NCBI RefSeq assembly: GCF_965638725.1
Contig: NC_134961.1
Coordinates: 1,736,001-1,800,000, forward strand
DNA: 64,000 bases
Source of the DNA: Aptenodytes patagonicus
Taxonomy: Eukaryota; Chordata; Aves; Sphenisciformes; Spheniscidae
Reading direction: 5' to 3'
Shown: positions 1 to 12,000 of the stretch, one piece after another
Layout of the letters: every line of letters begins with the position of its first letter
Numbering within the stretch: the first letter of the stretch is position 1
Notes under the pieces: generated by a model
Seen by the model: only the letters and a program-made list of their open reading frames with translations
Told to the model about the DNA's origin: nothing
Databases searched by the model: none
Program-made: the position numbers and the translations under genes

Positions 1-254
1 AAAATATACGGGCCGTCTAACGAGCCTTCTCCAAGCTCTGACGCGGGGTGTGGGGCTCCTGGCACAGGAGGCCCGAGGCAGGGAAGGCTAAACTGCCCGT
101 ACTCTGCTCCCCGGTTGTGCACCACAGCTCTGTCGTCAGCTGAGCCAGGGAGCTGATCGATGCTAAGCTAAGCGCTTTTTTTAAGCATATAACGTGTGTG
201 TGGGGTATATAAAATACATACAATATTTTTTAAATATTCTTTTTTAAGTACTAG

Positions 255-619
255 TTTAAACACTAAATATGCGTTAAAAATATGTGTTAAAAACACAAAA
301 AGGACTGTCGTGGTTTAACCTCAGTCGGCAACTGAGCCCCACGCAGCCGCTCGCTCACTCACCCCCCACCCGGTGGGATGGGGGAGAGAATTGGAAGAGC
401 ACAAGTGAGAAAAACTCGTGGGTCGAGATAAAAACAGTTTAATAAATGAAATAAAATGATAATAATAATAATAATATGATAACAATAATAATAATACACA
501 AAGCAAGTGATGCACAGTACAATTGCTCACCACCCGCCGACCGATGCCCAGGCAGTCCCCGAGCAGCTGGCACTACGGGCGCGCGCCACCGCGCGCACAT
601 ATTTTAAACACTAAATATG
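255..619. repeat. 17-bp direct repeat flanking the LTR fragment
   Basis: The 17-mer TTTAAACACTAAATATG occurs at 255-271 and again at 603-619, on either side of the LTR fragment at 306-568. It is far too long, and set too far from the LTR ends, to be the usual short target-site duplication. A local duplication before or during a rearrangement is one explanation. Confidence 0.6.
306..568 (-). mobile_element. Avian ERV-type LTR, partial (fossil)
   Basis: The sequence from TGTCGTGGTTTAACCTCAG onward matches the first half of the fuller LTR at 37503-38058, including the (AAT)n-rich stretch near 460-500. It is only about half an LTR; the part with the TATA-like box is absent. Orientation is taken from the fuller copy. 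No internal viral genes are nearby, so this is a truncated solo LTR. ERVL-like class is inferred from the 5-bp target duplication of the other copy. Confidence 0.75.
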
Positions 620-2163
620 TGTTTCGACTGGATCCGTTCTCCAGCCTGGCTCGCTGCGCGGCTGTGCTAACTTCTGGTCTCTGTGCGGCTGGTAGATGCT
701 GGTGGAGGGAGTGGGGCTGCTTCAGTCTGTGAAGTTAACAGTCTCGGGTATCTTTGAACTGAAATTCTCTCGCGTTTCCTGTGCTGTAACGTGCACACCA
801 CTTCTGAACCTGGCCCGGGCACGCAGGTGTGCTGGAAGGTGGGAAGACGGCAGGAAGAGCAGTCAGTAAAACAGTGCGAGGAGTGACTTAGATTCACCTC
901 CGCCATCCTTCACTCTTTTCCCCAGTTCTTGAGTGTGTGAGTTCAGTTCCCTGTGCAGCGGCGGGGACGCAAGGAGCTGCTCCTGGAGCTTCAAAGTTAG
1001 GCTAAAGCCTTACGAGGCCACTGCCAGAGCATGGTGTCCAAACCCAGGCACTCCGCTCCCAGAAAATGAGCCTTTTCTCTGCAGTCAGAGTAGCTTTGTG
1101 TTTCTGCGGTAACGGGAATGGTTGGATTTCTAGATAGCAGTGGTTAGGCCAATGAAAGACAGGAATCAAGCTTTTTAATGCGCAGGCTGGAGAAGGAGGG
1201 GTGGGCAGCACGTAAGTAAGCCCGAGTCATTTCACACAGCTGCAAGAACATGAGTTTGAAGGATTTTTGTCTTTAAATACTGCTTACAAAGTCTGCCATG
1301 GGGGTGAATAACGAGCAGGTACACCTGACCGGCATGTAAACCCAGAGTAACTCGCTGTAATCTGTGGTAAGAGACTCCATTAGGCGACACCAAGCCTCCC
1401 GTAACATAGAGAGCGAGACGGGGCTTTGACTCTTACAGCGTCCAGTGCAGGGACACTTTGGTCTCTTGGCACTGGGGAATAGTAAATCGAGTTTTTGTGT
1501 TCATGCATGAAAGTGAACAAAAGCCTTTTAATCCTTCCGTAGGTTCCCTGTGGGCCTGTCTGCAGCGCTGGCGTGAGGAGCTGCAGCCGCACTGCTGAAC
1601 TGGTTCCCCTTTGTTCTGCCCTCTCCCCTGTCTGGCCTCCTGTCCCTTTTCCTCCTCGTCTTGTTTGCCTCCCTCTCTTCTCTGTCAGCTCCCAGGCTCT
1701 CTAGAGCAGTGGTTTTCAGCAGCGTGCTCCGGTTTTGTGATGCCTTGGCCTGGGTCTCCAGCTGGCTGTAACCTGCCCATTGTAAGCCGTAGCTTTAGCA
1801 CAGAGTTTGCTTAAAAATACCTGTGTTAAAGACTTAGTCACGCTGCCTGCCTGCTGTGACAGCTCCTCGCCCCTGGAAGGCACAAAGAACGTACCCACAT
1901 CGTACAGTGCCCCGTGCCGAGAGGTCTCTGCAGCTCAGACAGATGCTAGCCAGGTCCCAAAGCAGGGTAATTCGACTGGCACGGCCCCTGCGTGGCAGGC
2001 CAGGCCGGGGCACGATGCAGCCGTGCTGCCGCCGGCTCTGGCACGAGCCTGGGGACCTCCCCGCACAGCTCTGCGGTGCCTGAGGCCTCGCAGACCTCTG
2101 CCAGCCCAGCTCCCCGAGCCTGGGGGCGTTCAGCAGTGACCATTCCTCCGTTCTCCCCGGCAG

Positions 2164-5100
2164 CACAGCGACTCGGATTCGGAGCCAGAGTTTTCCTCCC
2201 TCTCGCCTTCCATCCCGAGCGCCATCCCTGTGACCGGGGAGTCCTACTGCAACTGCGAGAGCCAGAGCGAAGCGCCCTACTTCTCCAGCCTGCATGCCCT
2301 CCACCGCGTCAAGGACTGCCAGTGCGGCGAGGAGGACGAGTGTAAGGAAGGGGCATCCCAACGGCCCGCCGTAGTCCTTTGGGGTTTGAGGTGGGTGCAG
2401 TCCTGGCCTGGCGGCACGGACTGCACCCCTGCGCGGATCCTTTGCTTTCCACGGGGCCCTTATCTCTGTCCCAGCGTGCGGTGGTGCTCCTTTGTTTACA
2501 TCTCAAGGCCACGTAGTCTGTAGGAAGATTACAAGCACGTGCCTCCTGTGATGTTTCAAGGGCTAAGTGCTGAACTTGTTAATGCATCAGAGTTCACCTC
2601 TGGGGACCTGCTTTCAAATCCAGCTGAGGCCACAAGTGAAACCAGCCCCCGTGGTTACAGCCCTCTGGCCGCTGATCCCTGGTACGGCTGGCAGGGTGCG
2701 CGGCAGGGCGTGCTCAGGGCAGAGGGGAGAGGTAGGCAGAGGGTGGGCTCGGGCTGGCTGAGAAAGCCTGTGGCATAGCGGAGCTACCCCTTGAGCCTAC
2801 GAGAAGTGTAGGAAGAAAGGAGGCTCTGCCTGGGTCTGCGGAGCCTCGTGTTAGCCAAAATGGGAGCTGGTTAATGCCGACAGTTTCGGGTTCAGAGCAC
2901 CGAACCATCCCGGTGGGACACTGCAGAATAGTTCAGGCCTCAAACAACTCTCCAGTGTGTACAGCTTAGGATTTACCCTCTTAAATGGTAAAAAAAAAAC
3001 CCAAAACAACCCCCTGACAGGCCTTCAAAACTAATGTCTGCCTGTGCTTTGGCTTGGGGATCGCTCCCTGAGGGCCTTTGCCCATCCTTGTCCCCTCTGT
3101 GCTTCCCGAACAGATTTCGACTGGGTGTGGGACGACCTGAATAAGTCGACGGCCACCCTGCTGACCTGCGACAACCGCAAGGTGAACTTCCACATGGAGT
3201 ACAGCTGCGGCACCGCCGCCGTCCGGGGGAACAAAGAGCTGGCAGACGGGCAGCACTTCTGGGAGATCAAGATGACCTCCCCGGTCTACGGCACAGACAT
3301 GGTACGTGGGGCAGAGTTGCTTACGGGCACGCAGAAATGTCTGGTGTTCTTTGAACAGGGACTGGGAGAATGAAGTACTGCCCACCGTAGGAGAAGATCA
3401 GGTTTGAGACTATCTAAGGAACCTGAAAGTCCGCAGGTCCATGGGACCTGATGAGATGCATCCGCGGGTCCTGAGGGAACTGATGCAGATGAAGTTGCTA
3501 AGCCACTGTCCATCGTATTTGAAAAGTCGTGGCAGTGCGGTGAAGTTCCCAGTGACTGGAAAAGGAGAAGCATAACCCCCGAGAAAAAAGGAAGACCCGG
3601 GGAACGACAGGTCGGTCAGTCTCGCCTCTGTGCCTGGCAAGATCATGGAGCAGATCCTCCTGGAAACTATGCTAAGGCACATGGAAAACAGAGGTGGTTG
3701 GTGACAGCCAACGCGGCTTCACTAATGGCAAATCGTGCCTGACAGATTTGGTGGCCTTCTACGACGGGGTTACAGTGTTGGTGGGTAAGGGAAGAGCAAC
3801 TGATGTCATCTACCTGGATTTGTGCAAAGCGTTTGACACTGTCCCGCACGACATCCTTGTCTCTAAATTGGAGAGACATGGATTTGACGGGTGGACCACT
3901 CGGTGGATGAGGAATTGGCTGGATGGTCGCACTCAAAGAGTTGCGGTCAACGGCTCGATGTCCAAGCGGAGACCAGTGACGAGTGGGGTCCCTCAGGGGT
4001 CCGCACTGGGACCAGTATTATTTAACATTTTGTCAGGGATGTGGACAGCGGGATCGAGCGCACCCTCAGCAAGTTTGCGGATGACACCAAGCTGAGCGGT
4101 GCGGTCGACACGCCAGAGGGACGGGATGCCATCCAGAGGGACCTGGACAAGCTCCAGAAGTGGGCCCGTGTGAACCTCATGAGGTTTAACAAGGCCAAGT
4201 GCAAGGTCCTGCACCTGGGTCGGGGCAACCCCCGGTATCAACACAGGCTGGGGGATGAAGGGATGGAGAGCAGCCCTGCCGAGAAGGACCTGGGGGTACT
4301 GGTGGGTGAAAAGCTGGACATGAGCCGGCAATGTGCGCTCGCAGCCCAGAAGGCCAACCGTATCCTGGGCTGCATCCAAAGCAGCGTGGCCAGCAGGTTT
4401 GAGGGAGGGGATTCTGCCCCTCTGCTCTGCTCTGCTCTGGTGAGACCCCACCTGGAGCACTGCGTCCAGCTCTGGAGCCCTCAGCATAAGACAGACACGG
4501 ACCTGTTGGAGCGGGTCCAGAGGAGGCCACAAAAATGATCAGGGGGATGGAACACCTCTCCTGTGAAGACAGGCTGAGAGAGTTGGGGTTGTTCAGCCTG
4601 GAGAAGAGAAGGCTCTGGGGAGACCTTATTGCAGCCTGTCAGTACTTAAAGGGGGCCTACAGGAGAGATGCGGAAGGATTCTTTGTCAGGGAGTGTAGTG
4701 ATAGGACGAGGGATACCGGTTTTAAACTGAAAGAGGGTAGATTTACATTAAATATTAGGAAGAAATTCTTTACTGTGAGGGTGGTGAGACACTGGAACAG
4801 GTTGCCCAGAGAAGTTGTGGATGCCCTATCATAGGAAGTGTTCAAGGCCAGGTTGGACGGGGCTTTGAGCAACTTGGTCTAGTGGAAGGTGTCCCTGCCT
4901 ACGGCAGGGGGGTTGGAACTAGATGATCTTTAAGGTCCCTTCCAACCCAAACCATTCTATGATTCCATGAACAGGACAGCAAGCTTCTCCAGCAGTTCAG
5001 CTGGGCCTCCTCACTTAGGAAAGGAAATTGGAGCTGGGAGCCTTCAGCTCCGTCCCGAAACCTCTGACTTGGCTTCACCAAAACCTCTGGGTGTTCTGCA

Positions 5101-6580
5101 CCGAGCCAAGAGAAGGAGGGGAGAGCCGGAGGTGGAGTCTCGGTTGCGTTTTGTTGCTTGAAAAGGCGCTAAGCTTGTGTTCTTCTTCCTGGCCTTGCCT
5201 CCCAGATGGTGGGAATCGGGACGTCGGATGTGAATCTGGACAAGTACCGCCACACCTTCTGCAGCCTGCTGGGCAAGGACGAGGACAGCTGGGGACTCTC
5301 CTACACAGGTAACGCAGGCAGGGCGGTGGCAGAAGGCAGGATGGCTGGAAGGGCAGCAGAGGGCATAAGAGTTGTCCTGAGGGGTTGAGAATTAAATGGT
5401 CTGAATGGGATTGAGGCCAAAAAGGCCACCAGCCTTGTGAGTCCCTTCGTCAACGACAACGGGAGCGGCTGCCTGCAGCTTGCAGCTCTTGGAGTATCTC
5501 ACCTTGCCCGCGTTTTGCAGACCCCTTAGAATTGGTGCGTGAACCTCCGGGGCGCCTGGACTGCCGGTTGCACATCACTGATGGGGGGTTTCAGTGCCGC
5601 TGCCTGTGCTCTGGTATTGCAAAACCTCAACTTTCCCCTTTTCATCGCCCACTCTGGGGTGGGAGGGCAAGGATCAGGCAACGGAGGGATTTTTTAGGCA
5701 CTGAGTGAGGCCGTATCAGTGGGAACTCACAGTGCGGGAGTTGGGGTGAGTTTGTGGAGCGCAGGCTTTCCACTGAAGGCCAGTTTTTTTGTTTTAAGGA
5801 CTACTGCATCACAAGGGAGACAAAACAAACTTCTCTTCGAGGTTTGGCCAAGGCTCCATCATCGGGCTGCATTTGGACACGTGGCACGGGACGCTCACGT
5901 TCTTCAAAAACCGCAAGTGCATAGGTAAGAGCAAGGGCAGCCGCAGCAGCCTGCAGGCAGAGGGACTGCGGGGGGCGCAGCGCAGCTCTGGCTGAACTCA
6001 GAGTCTGGCTGCAGCAGGGCTGCAGGAGAAAACGCTGGCAAAGTAGAAGACTGAGGCGTGAAGGGAGTGGGAGGAAGGTTACGTTTGTTTTTTTTAATAG
6101 ATTGGGATTTCAAAAGGCTGTTTTCCAGGCATTTTCCAACAGCTCTGTAGTTAATAGGTTCAGGGTAGTTGGGAGGAGTGAGATCACCTCGTCAAAACTA
6201 ATGTGAAACCTCCCCGATGCTGTCCCCCGGCAGGGGTTGCAGCTACGAAGCTGCAGAACAAGAAGTTTTACCCCATGGTGTGCTCGACGGCGGCCAAGAG
6301 CAGCATGAAGGTGATCCGCTCCTGCGCCAGCTGCACGTCCCTCCAGTATCTCTGCTGTTACCGCCTGCGCCAGCTCCTGCCCGACTACGTGGACACGCTG
6401 GAGGTGCTGCCATTGCCACCGGGACTCAAGCAGGTGCTACACAACAAACTGGGGTGGGTCTTGAGCATGAACTATAGCACGTCGAAGCCTTCCTCCTCCT
6501 CCTCATCGGGAAGCGACTCAGACAGCTCCTGTGGCTCAGACGCAGAGGCCTGCCAAAGGAAGAGGTGCAGGAGGACATAA
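2164..6580 (+). CDS. SPSB3: SPSB3, SPRY domain and SOCS box protein 3 (5' partial, five exons)
   Basis: Exons: 2164-2341, 3114-3301, 5206-5308, 5799-5924 and 6234-6580 (TAA). All introns are GT/AG and the phases join into 313 codons; with the missing first exon (about 42 residues) this gives the family's usual length near 355. The SPRY/B30.2 domain runs from [12 protein letters not shown] through VGIGTSD and [11 protein letters not shown] to the [17 protein letters not shown] strand. The SOCS box follows ([11 protein letters not shown], then [17 protein letters not shown]), and the protein ends in the basic tail CQRKRCRRT. Family knowledge: the SOCS box recruits Elongin B/C and Cullin-5, the SPRY domain selects the substrate, and SPSB3 has been linked to turnover of nuclear cGAS and SNAIL. 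The 5206 exon is preceded by an intron enlarged by a CR1. The left boundary is open because exon 1 was not found. Confidence 0.95.
3360..4967 (+). mobile_element. CR1 LINE, 5'-truncated, in SPSB3 intron
   Basis: The translated parts are typical CR1 reverse transcriptase: [14 protein letters not shown], then [17 protein letters not shown], then [18 protein letters not shown], the stretch LHLGRGNP, and the C-terminal RLPREVV. These lie in three plus-strand frames (about 3694-4095, 4041-4538 and 4535-4834), so the ORF is broken by at least two frameshifts. The element ends in an ATTCTATGATTCC-type CR1 tail. It is flanked by the 8-bp duplication TGAACAGG at 3352-3359 and 4968-4975. The second SPSB3 copy keeps the empty site (about 30870-30885). 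Confidence 0.95.
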
Positions 6581-7236
6581 TGTCTCTGCAGATGAACTGC
6601 TGTGAGGGGGTCGGGTGGGGTTTTGTTCCGCCGTCTGCGAGGACCAGCCAGGCCTGATGCACCTCTTTCTTCACGGGGACTTCCATCTCTACTTGTTTGG
6701 AAAGATTTCTTTTACACTGTTGGAAGTCTTTAGCCTAAACATCCATCACATACATTGAAAAGGCCTGTAGGCTTAGAGAGGTCCCAGCTCTGTGAAACAG
6801 GTAAACTGCAGCCCAGTATCTGAGCTTCATCGCCTGACTTGCTGTCAAAGCCGTCGCCTCTTCCTGAAGGATCCCTCTTCTCTGCAGACTCTCAGCAGAG
6901 ACAAGATTTAAGGTGGCCTCCCGGTTTCAAAGCGTACTAGACTCTAGTCACGTAACGGACTCGACTCCTCAAAAGACAAAGACCAGTCCCCTCCTCCTAA
7001 CTGTTGCGTGTCGGTTTGGTATCTGCGATGAACTCGGCGCGCTGTGGGGCACGGTCGAGCGGCAGCACGTAGGGCAATGGGCTCCTAGAGATGCATCTGC
7101 GTCGCTGTTGTGAGAGAGCAGTTGCTTACAGGAGCGGAGCTGTTGGTGATCCCTCTCGAGCCCCCGATGACTTTAATTGCTTTGCATGTTGGCTCCTGCT
7201 GCTTCTCCTGTATCAAAGACTGTATTAAACTGTAAT

Positions 7237-7242
7237 AATAAA
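7237..7242 (+). terminator. SPSB3: SPSB3 poly(A) signal
   Basis: An AATAAA lies about 660 bp after the SPSB3 stop codon, inside TAATAATAAAAGTAG, giving a 3' UTR of about 680 bp. The same signal is kept in the duplicate at 32132-32137. Confidence 0.75.
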
Positions 7243-7262
7243 AGTAGAAACTGTCTGTCTTT

Positions 7263-8931
7263 CCTCTCGCGGCCCTTGGAGGCATGAATCTGAAGGCGCT
7301 CGTCCAAAATAGCCACGCTAGCACAGCTAATGGCCTGGAGGGGATGTTTAAATGCAACGCTTGTGTGTCAGATCCAGAGGAGGTAAAGGCAGCGGAGGTT
7401 ACCTTGCCCCTGCCCCGTGGGGGGTTCTTGCGGTTCCCGCTGAAACGCCAGTCTGGCTGGGACGGATCTCCAGCCGAGCCAGACGGACGCCACAGCACCG
7501 CGCGCTCGTGGCAGCCCGGCGGCAGAACCACGCGGGGTCTGGCACCCCTGCGGGAGTGATGCCAGTGCAACTCCAGCCCCTGCGGTTTCTGACCGCCTTC
7601 CGCGGGGCCTGCGGTCAGCCCGTGGCTTCTGCTCGTGGGGCTTTTCCCGGCCTTTGACCTCTCCTCCAGTGAGCAGCGCGTTTGCGGATGACTTAGGTCG
7701 GAGCTGGTGCCATCAGCCAAGGGCAAAGGGTGTTGGAAAGTGGAAGAGGGTTGAAATAAATAGGACGGGAAATGGCTTTCAACCTGTCCTCTCCCTGGGT
7801 TTCCTCCCAGCACGGTCACTGGAACACAAAGCTCCAGCCGCTGCCTTTTCCCCTGCTCCTATTACAGACCTGCAAATGCTCCGGGAAAGCCTTTTGCACC
7901 ACGTGCGTTTATCCCCTGCTGAGCCCCACGACTCCGTGCCTTCCCTTCCCACGTCACGAATCTTGAAGCGAAGATGGCCCTCGCTTCTCTGGTGACAGGC
8001 TTTGAATGAGAATCTTGATGAAGTAGGACAGGCTCTCTGTCAATCCATCTGTATCGGTGCTGCAGCCAGAAAAAACTGCCTTGCTGGATTGCTTCTCCCC
8101 AGAAACTACTTCAAGTATTGGCAGATGGAGGCAGAAGAATCCCTGGCAAGGAGGAACTTTGTTCAGAGGGTGCCCTCCCACTTTTGCAGCACCAGTTGGC
8201 GTCGCTTTGAGCCAGCGAGCTGCGGTTCACGGGAGGAAGTTCAGGGGTTTCTACGTCATTGTGGAAGGCCCCAATTAGCAATTCCAAAACCTCAGGCGCT
8301 GGGGGGTCCCTGACGCCTGCTGTCCTGGCTGCGGCTATTTCTGAGTAAAAAACTGAGCGCTCAGTTTGCTTTGGGAAAAAGAGAATCCCATCCTAACCCA
8401 CCATTTCGCAGGGAGTTTTCTGGGGCTCACCTGGCATTTCCTTGTATTGGGAGTTCAACCAACAAACTCCCCTCCCCTGCCCTGAGCTCCGTCTTACCCC
8501 AAGGATGTGACTCCTCTCTGGCCAGCTGGTTTTGACAGTTGGCAAACGTTTTCCGAAGTAACTCCAGCGAGACCAACCTGCCTGAGAAAGCCACAAGCAG
8601 GACCTACAGTAACAGGTCCGGTCTCACCAAAGAGCCAGTGGGGAGCAGGACATTAAAAGTCAGGACAAGCTGCAGAAAACAGACGGCTCGTTCAACAACT
8701 CACCTGAAAGGCAGCGCAGGACAGACTTCCCAAGCGGCTGTCTCAGGGGGGGAGCTGGTCCTGTGCTGCTCAGGGACAGCTCACTAACGCTTTCACATCC
8801 AGCCCCTGTTCCAACCATTCCTTAGCTCTTTTAGGAGGCAGCCTGCTTTCCAGCCAGGGGGATAGAAAGCTGGGGCAGCTAAAAGAGGAAAGGAGAGCCA
8901 AGAGGCTGAAGAAAGCATCTGTAACAAGACA
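7263..8931. other. Spacer between the convergent SPSB3 and EME2 3' ends
   Basis: No exon or repeat recognised. The left part (to 7971) belongs to the duplicated block; the right part is single copy in this window. Long minus-strand readings here have no recognisable domain. Confidence 0.5.
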
Positions 8932-8937
8932 TTTATT
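8932..8937 (-). terminator. EME2: EME2 poly(A) signal
   Basis: TTTATT on the plus strand reads AATAAA on the minus strand, about 145 bp beyond the EME2 stop codon at 9083. Confidence 0.75.
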
Positions 8938-9082
8938 GGTGTGCAGGTCTCTCTTCTGAAACAGAATCAGCTGCTTCCCCTGGCCAGGCTCCCAGCAGCA
9001 CTGCTGTGTCAGCAGCAGCTCAGCCACCGCCGAGTCTTGGCAGATAAAACAAGGAGGCTGACCGACACGGCCCACGGTCCCT

Positions 9083-12000
9083 CTACGTGCTCAGGTCCAG
9101 GACAAGGTCAGGGTCGGTGGATACCATGAAGAGGTAGATGCGGCGGGATAAGTCTGGCCCAACACGGCGGTCTTTCCCGCTGATGTCCGATTTCACTGGG
9201 ATGTCACTCAGCAGAAGGCGTTTTTCATCTTCTGTGCCGCATTTTTCGTAGGCCTTCGAGCACACAAGAGAAGGAAGCAGTTAGCGCAGATGCTTTAAGA
9301 GAAGACTCCAATCATCCCTGCAAGGCTCCATCCCACCGTTACAGTGAGGATCCATGAGTGAGCCTTCATCCCAACATACCAGGATCAGGGGCTAAAGCTC
9401 AGAAGAAACAGGATCTATCACTTGCAAACAGACCTCACACTCTCAGTTGTGTGTTGCCCTGCCAGCGTACAAGGAGAGAGCTGTAAAGCCACTTCTTCCG
9501 AAGAGGCTGTGCTAGGGACAGAGGTCAAAGCTCCAGGGGAAGAAAAAGGAGAGGCGAGTATTTGACTACATGCGACTTTTTAAAAAAAAGTTCTGTCACA
9601 GTTCCTGATCTAATGGAAAGAGTTTATGTGATTAACGCTCACAAAAACAAGCACTTGCTGATAAAAATGTGTCTTCATGAATTGGCTAAGCTGCTGTCAG
9701 AAGGGTCAGACAGCATTCTAGTCTAATCCTGCTCCCCCAGCACCTTGCTGGGCCAGTCCGGCTCACGAACCAGCAGAAAGCTAAGGGGAGTAGGGAGAGG
9801 GAGAATTTAGTGAGCTAAATCAGCTCTCTGAAGGATCAGGCAACAGAAGAGCAAGGAAAGCGTGGGGTATGCCGCTGGTGACAGCAAGCAGTAAGAGAGC
9901 TCGGGTGTCCTGTGGAAATCCCTCACAGTCCGCAGGGGTGACACACGTTTTCTGCTTGAGGGTGATGTAGAGCTGTTGGACCGTAACGGCAGCCACCTGA
10001 GACATCACCCATTTCAAATAAAACCAAGCAAAGCTGACGGACAGACCGTGTTGGGCAAGGGCAGTGGGATGCGTCCAACAGACCCTCAGCTGCACCGGCT
10101 GGGGTGAGCAACCAAATGTATCGCCAAGCAAAAACGCAAAGACGCTTTGAGCGGGTCCTGTGAGGCGAGACCAAGGCAGAGAGAGGCCTGGAAGGGCTAA
10201 CAGGAGGGGTAGGTGGCTACTGCTGAAACAAAGCTTTGGTTTAAGTCAAACACTATCTGGAGACAAGCCTTGCCTTTCTGGAGAGCCGATTTCACACTCA
10301 TGGCTTGTTTGCTGCATCAGCAAAGACCTTTAAGCGAGGAAGCATGTGGCACCCTTCCCTGCCTGCATCCTCCGAGCTTTTAACAGGACACCAAGGGGTT
10401 TGAGGGCTTACCTGTAACAGGAGGCTTGGAGAGGGATATGCTTCCGCTATAGCTGCTGCTGTTGCAGGGCTGACTCTGTTAAACTGCTGGATTTGTCTCT
10501 TCCACACCTGCCAGAGTCCTGTGCCATCCTTCTCCACTCGCACCCCGCTGGCCCAGGCCCCGGCAGTGCAGAAAGGCAACTCCTGCGACTCCAGCTGCCT
10601 CCTGCAGAAAGACAGACTGCTGAGAGCAAGACCTGGGGCCGGTGCGTGCACCGAGCACAGGCCTGCAGACCCCAGGCGTTGCAGCCTTCCCCTAGCATTA
10701 AGCAGCGGGCTTCCTTCTAAAACCTCTTTCTGCCCAGGACTAATATTTTTTCCCTCTCATAATTTTCTTTCCTTCCCTGGAAAGCTCCAGAACACCTTGG
10801 GGTTTTCCTAACCTTTTGGTTTTCCTAAGGCCGTCATTTTCCCTCCTTTCCTAGTGCTGAATCACCACCTCATTCACCATGAGAACAGAGGATTCTCATT
10901 GGCACAGAGACCGAAAATGACCTTGAGACACATCTGGTGTGGGCCCTTACACTGACAGCATCAAGGACAGGCTGGCAGCTACAGATAAACGTTCCTGTAG
11001 CTTCCGCTGAGGTTTCCCTAAGCTCTGGGTTTGGGATGTGACCCAGTCCAGCGATACGACTCACTTGTACGGGCGTTTTGCTATTGCCTTCGTCAGCGCA
11101 GAGACGTGCTGGCCGAATTCCTGCCACGTGTCTAGGAACAGCACTTCGGTGTTACCCCACAGCTGCAGCACCACCAGCGCCTGGAGGAGAAGCAACAGAG
11201 GTGAAACACATAACACGTCGACCAGCGGGACGAAGACAGGCTCGGGTGAGCCAGGACAGCCCGAGGCCCTCACCCTCTGCCAGTAGTGCTGGTGTCAGCC
11301 CTGGCCACCAAAGGCACCCAGCAAGAGGAGCAAGGAAAGCACATGGGGAGGACACATCCCTCGGCAGGATGAAGCTGGGCTGGGGCTAGAAGGGGAGGGA
11401 GGCTGGGCTGCCTGCATTAGCTCGGTTTACACAGCGCTGCGGTAAAGCCTGCGCATCCTTCTTAGCTCCCAGTAAGCCAGCGAGTCATAACCCGCTTTGG
11501 GGCATACTCAGGCAGGGCAGGAGTTCAGTTCGAGGGATATCAAGCAAGGGTTTAGATCGTATTTGACCTAGTTTATGACTGCTGCGGCATCACAAGGAGC
11601 ATTCCTGCTCTGCTGCGGGACGCAGGCTCTGCAAGGCAGAGACCTGAGCGAGAACCAACAGCTCCTTTCACAGCTAACTGGGCAGTTCTTGGTGGGGCTG
11701 GGGAGGGGAGGCAGCTCACGCATGTGAGGAGAGGGTGGATCAGCTCTGACCCAGGGTCTTAAGAACAAGAGGCTCCAAACCGTGCCTCCAAGTCTGCAGT
11801 CCCTCTTCAATCCCATTGCCAGCCAGGGTGGAGGAAGACGCACGCAGATGCAACCCGATCCAAGCCAGCCACCACCTCCCCTGGCACAGCATTCCTTACA
11901 CACAAGGGCTCACCAGTGGGAGCCTTTTCCGCACAGCTCAACCCCAAGTAACATAAAACTTCAAGGGCTGTAAGAAGTCTTACCTCCAGTATCTCCTCCC

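Larger units (their letters stand above)
1..2163. other. SPSB3 upstream or first-intron sequence, no coding exon recognised
   Basis: The first SPSB3 exon seen (2164) starts in phase 0 after a splice acceptor, so this stretch should be intron or 5' flank. SPSB3 proteins normally begin with about 42 residues ending in a motif like WGYDSDGQ. I found no such exon here on the plus strand, so it probably lies left of the window. The stretch holds an LTR fragment (306-568) and a 17-bp direct repeat; the rest is unassigned. Confidence 0.6.
2833..7971 (+). repeat. Segmental duplication, SPSB3 block, copy 1
   Basis: This block is repeated in direct orientation at 30358-32869. Over the first about 456 aligned bases (2844-3301 against 30366-30821) I count about 7 substitutions plus an A-run length change. 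Copy 1 has a CR1 (3360-4967) that copy 2 lacks. Copy 2 lacks the equivalents of about 5566-5924 and about 6104-6752. Homology ends at the sequence TTGAAGCGAAGA, just before 7972, where copy 2 runs into a CR1. Confidence 0.9.

Noticed and set aside
7085-7819. Minus-strand open frame of 244 codons, repeated at 31980-32714
   Set aside because: It is open in both copies only because the copies are nearly identical. It lies antisense to the SPSB3 3' end, shows no domain and has no splice or promoter context.
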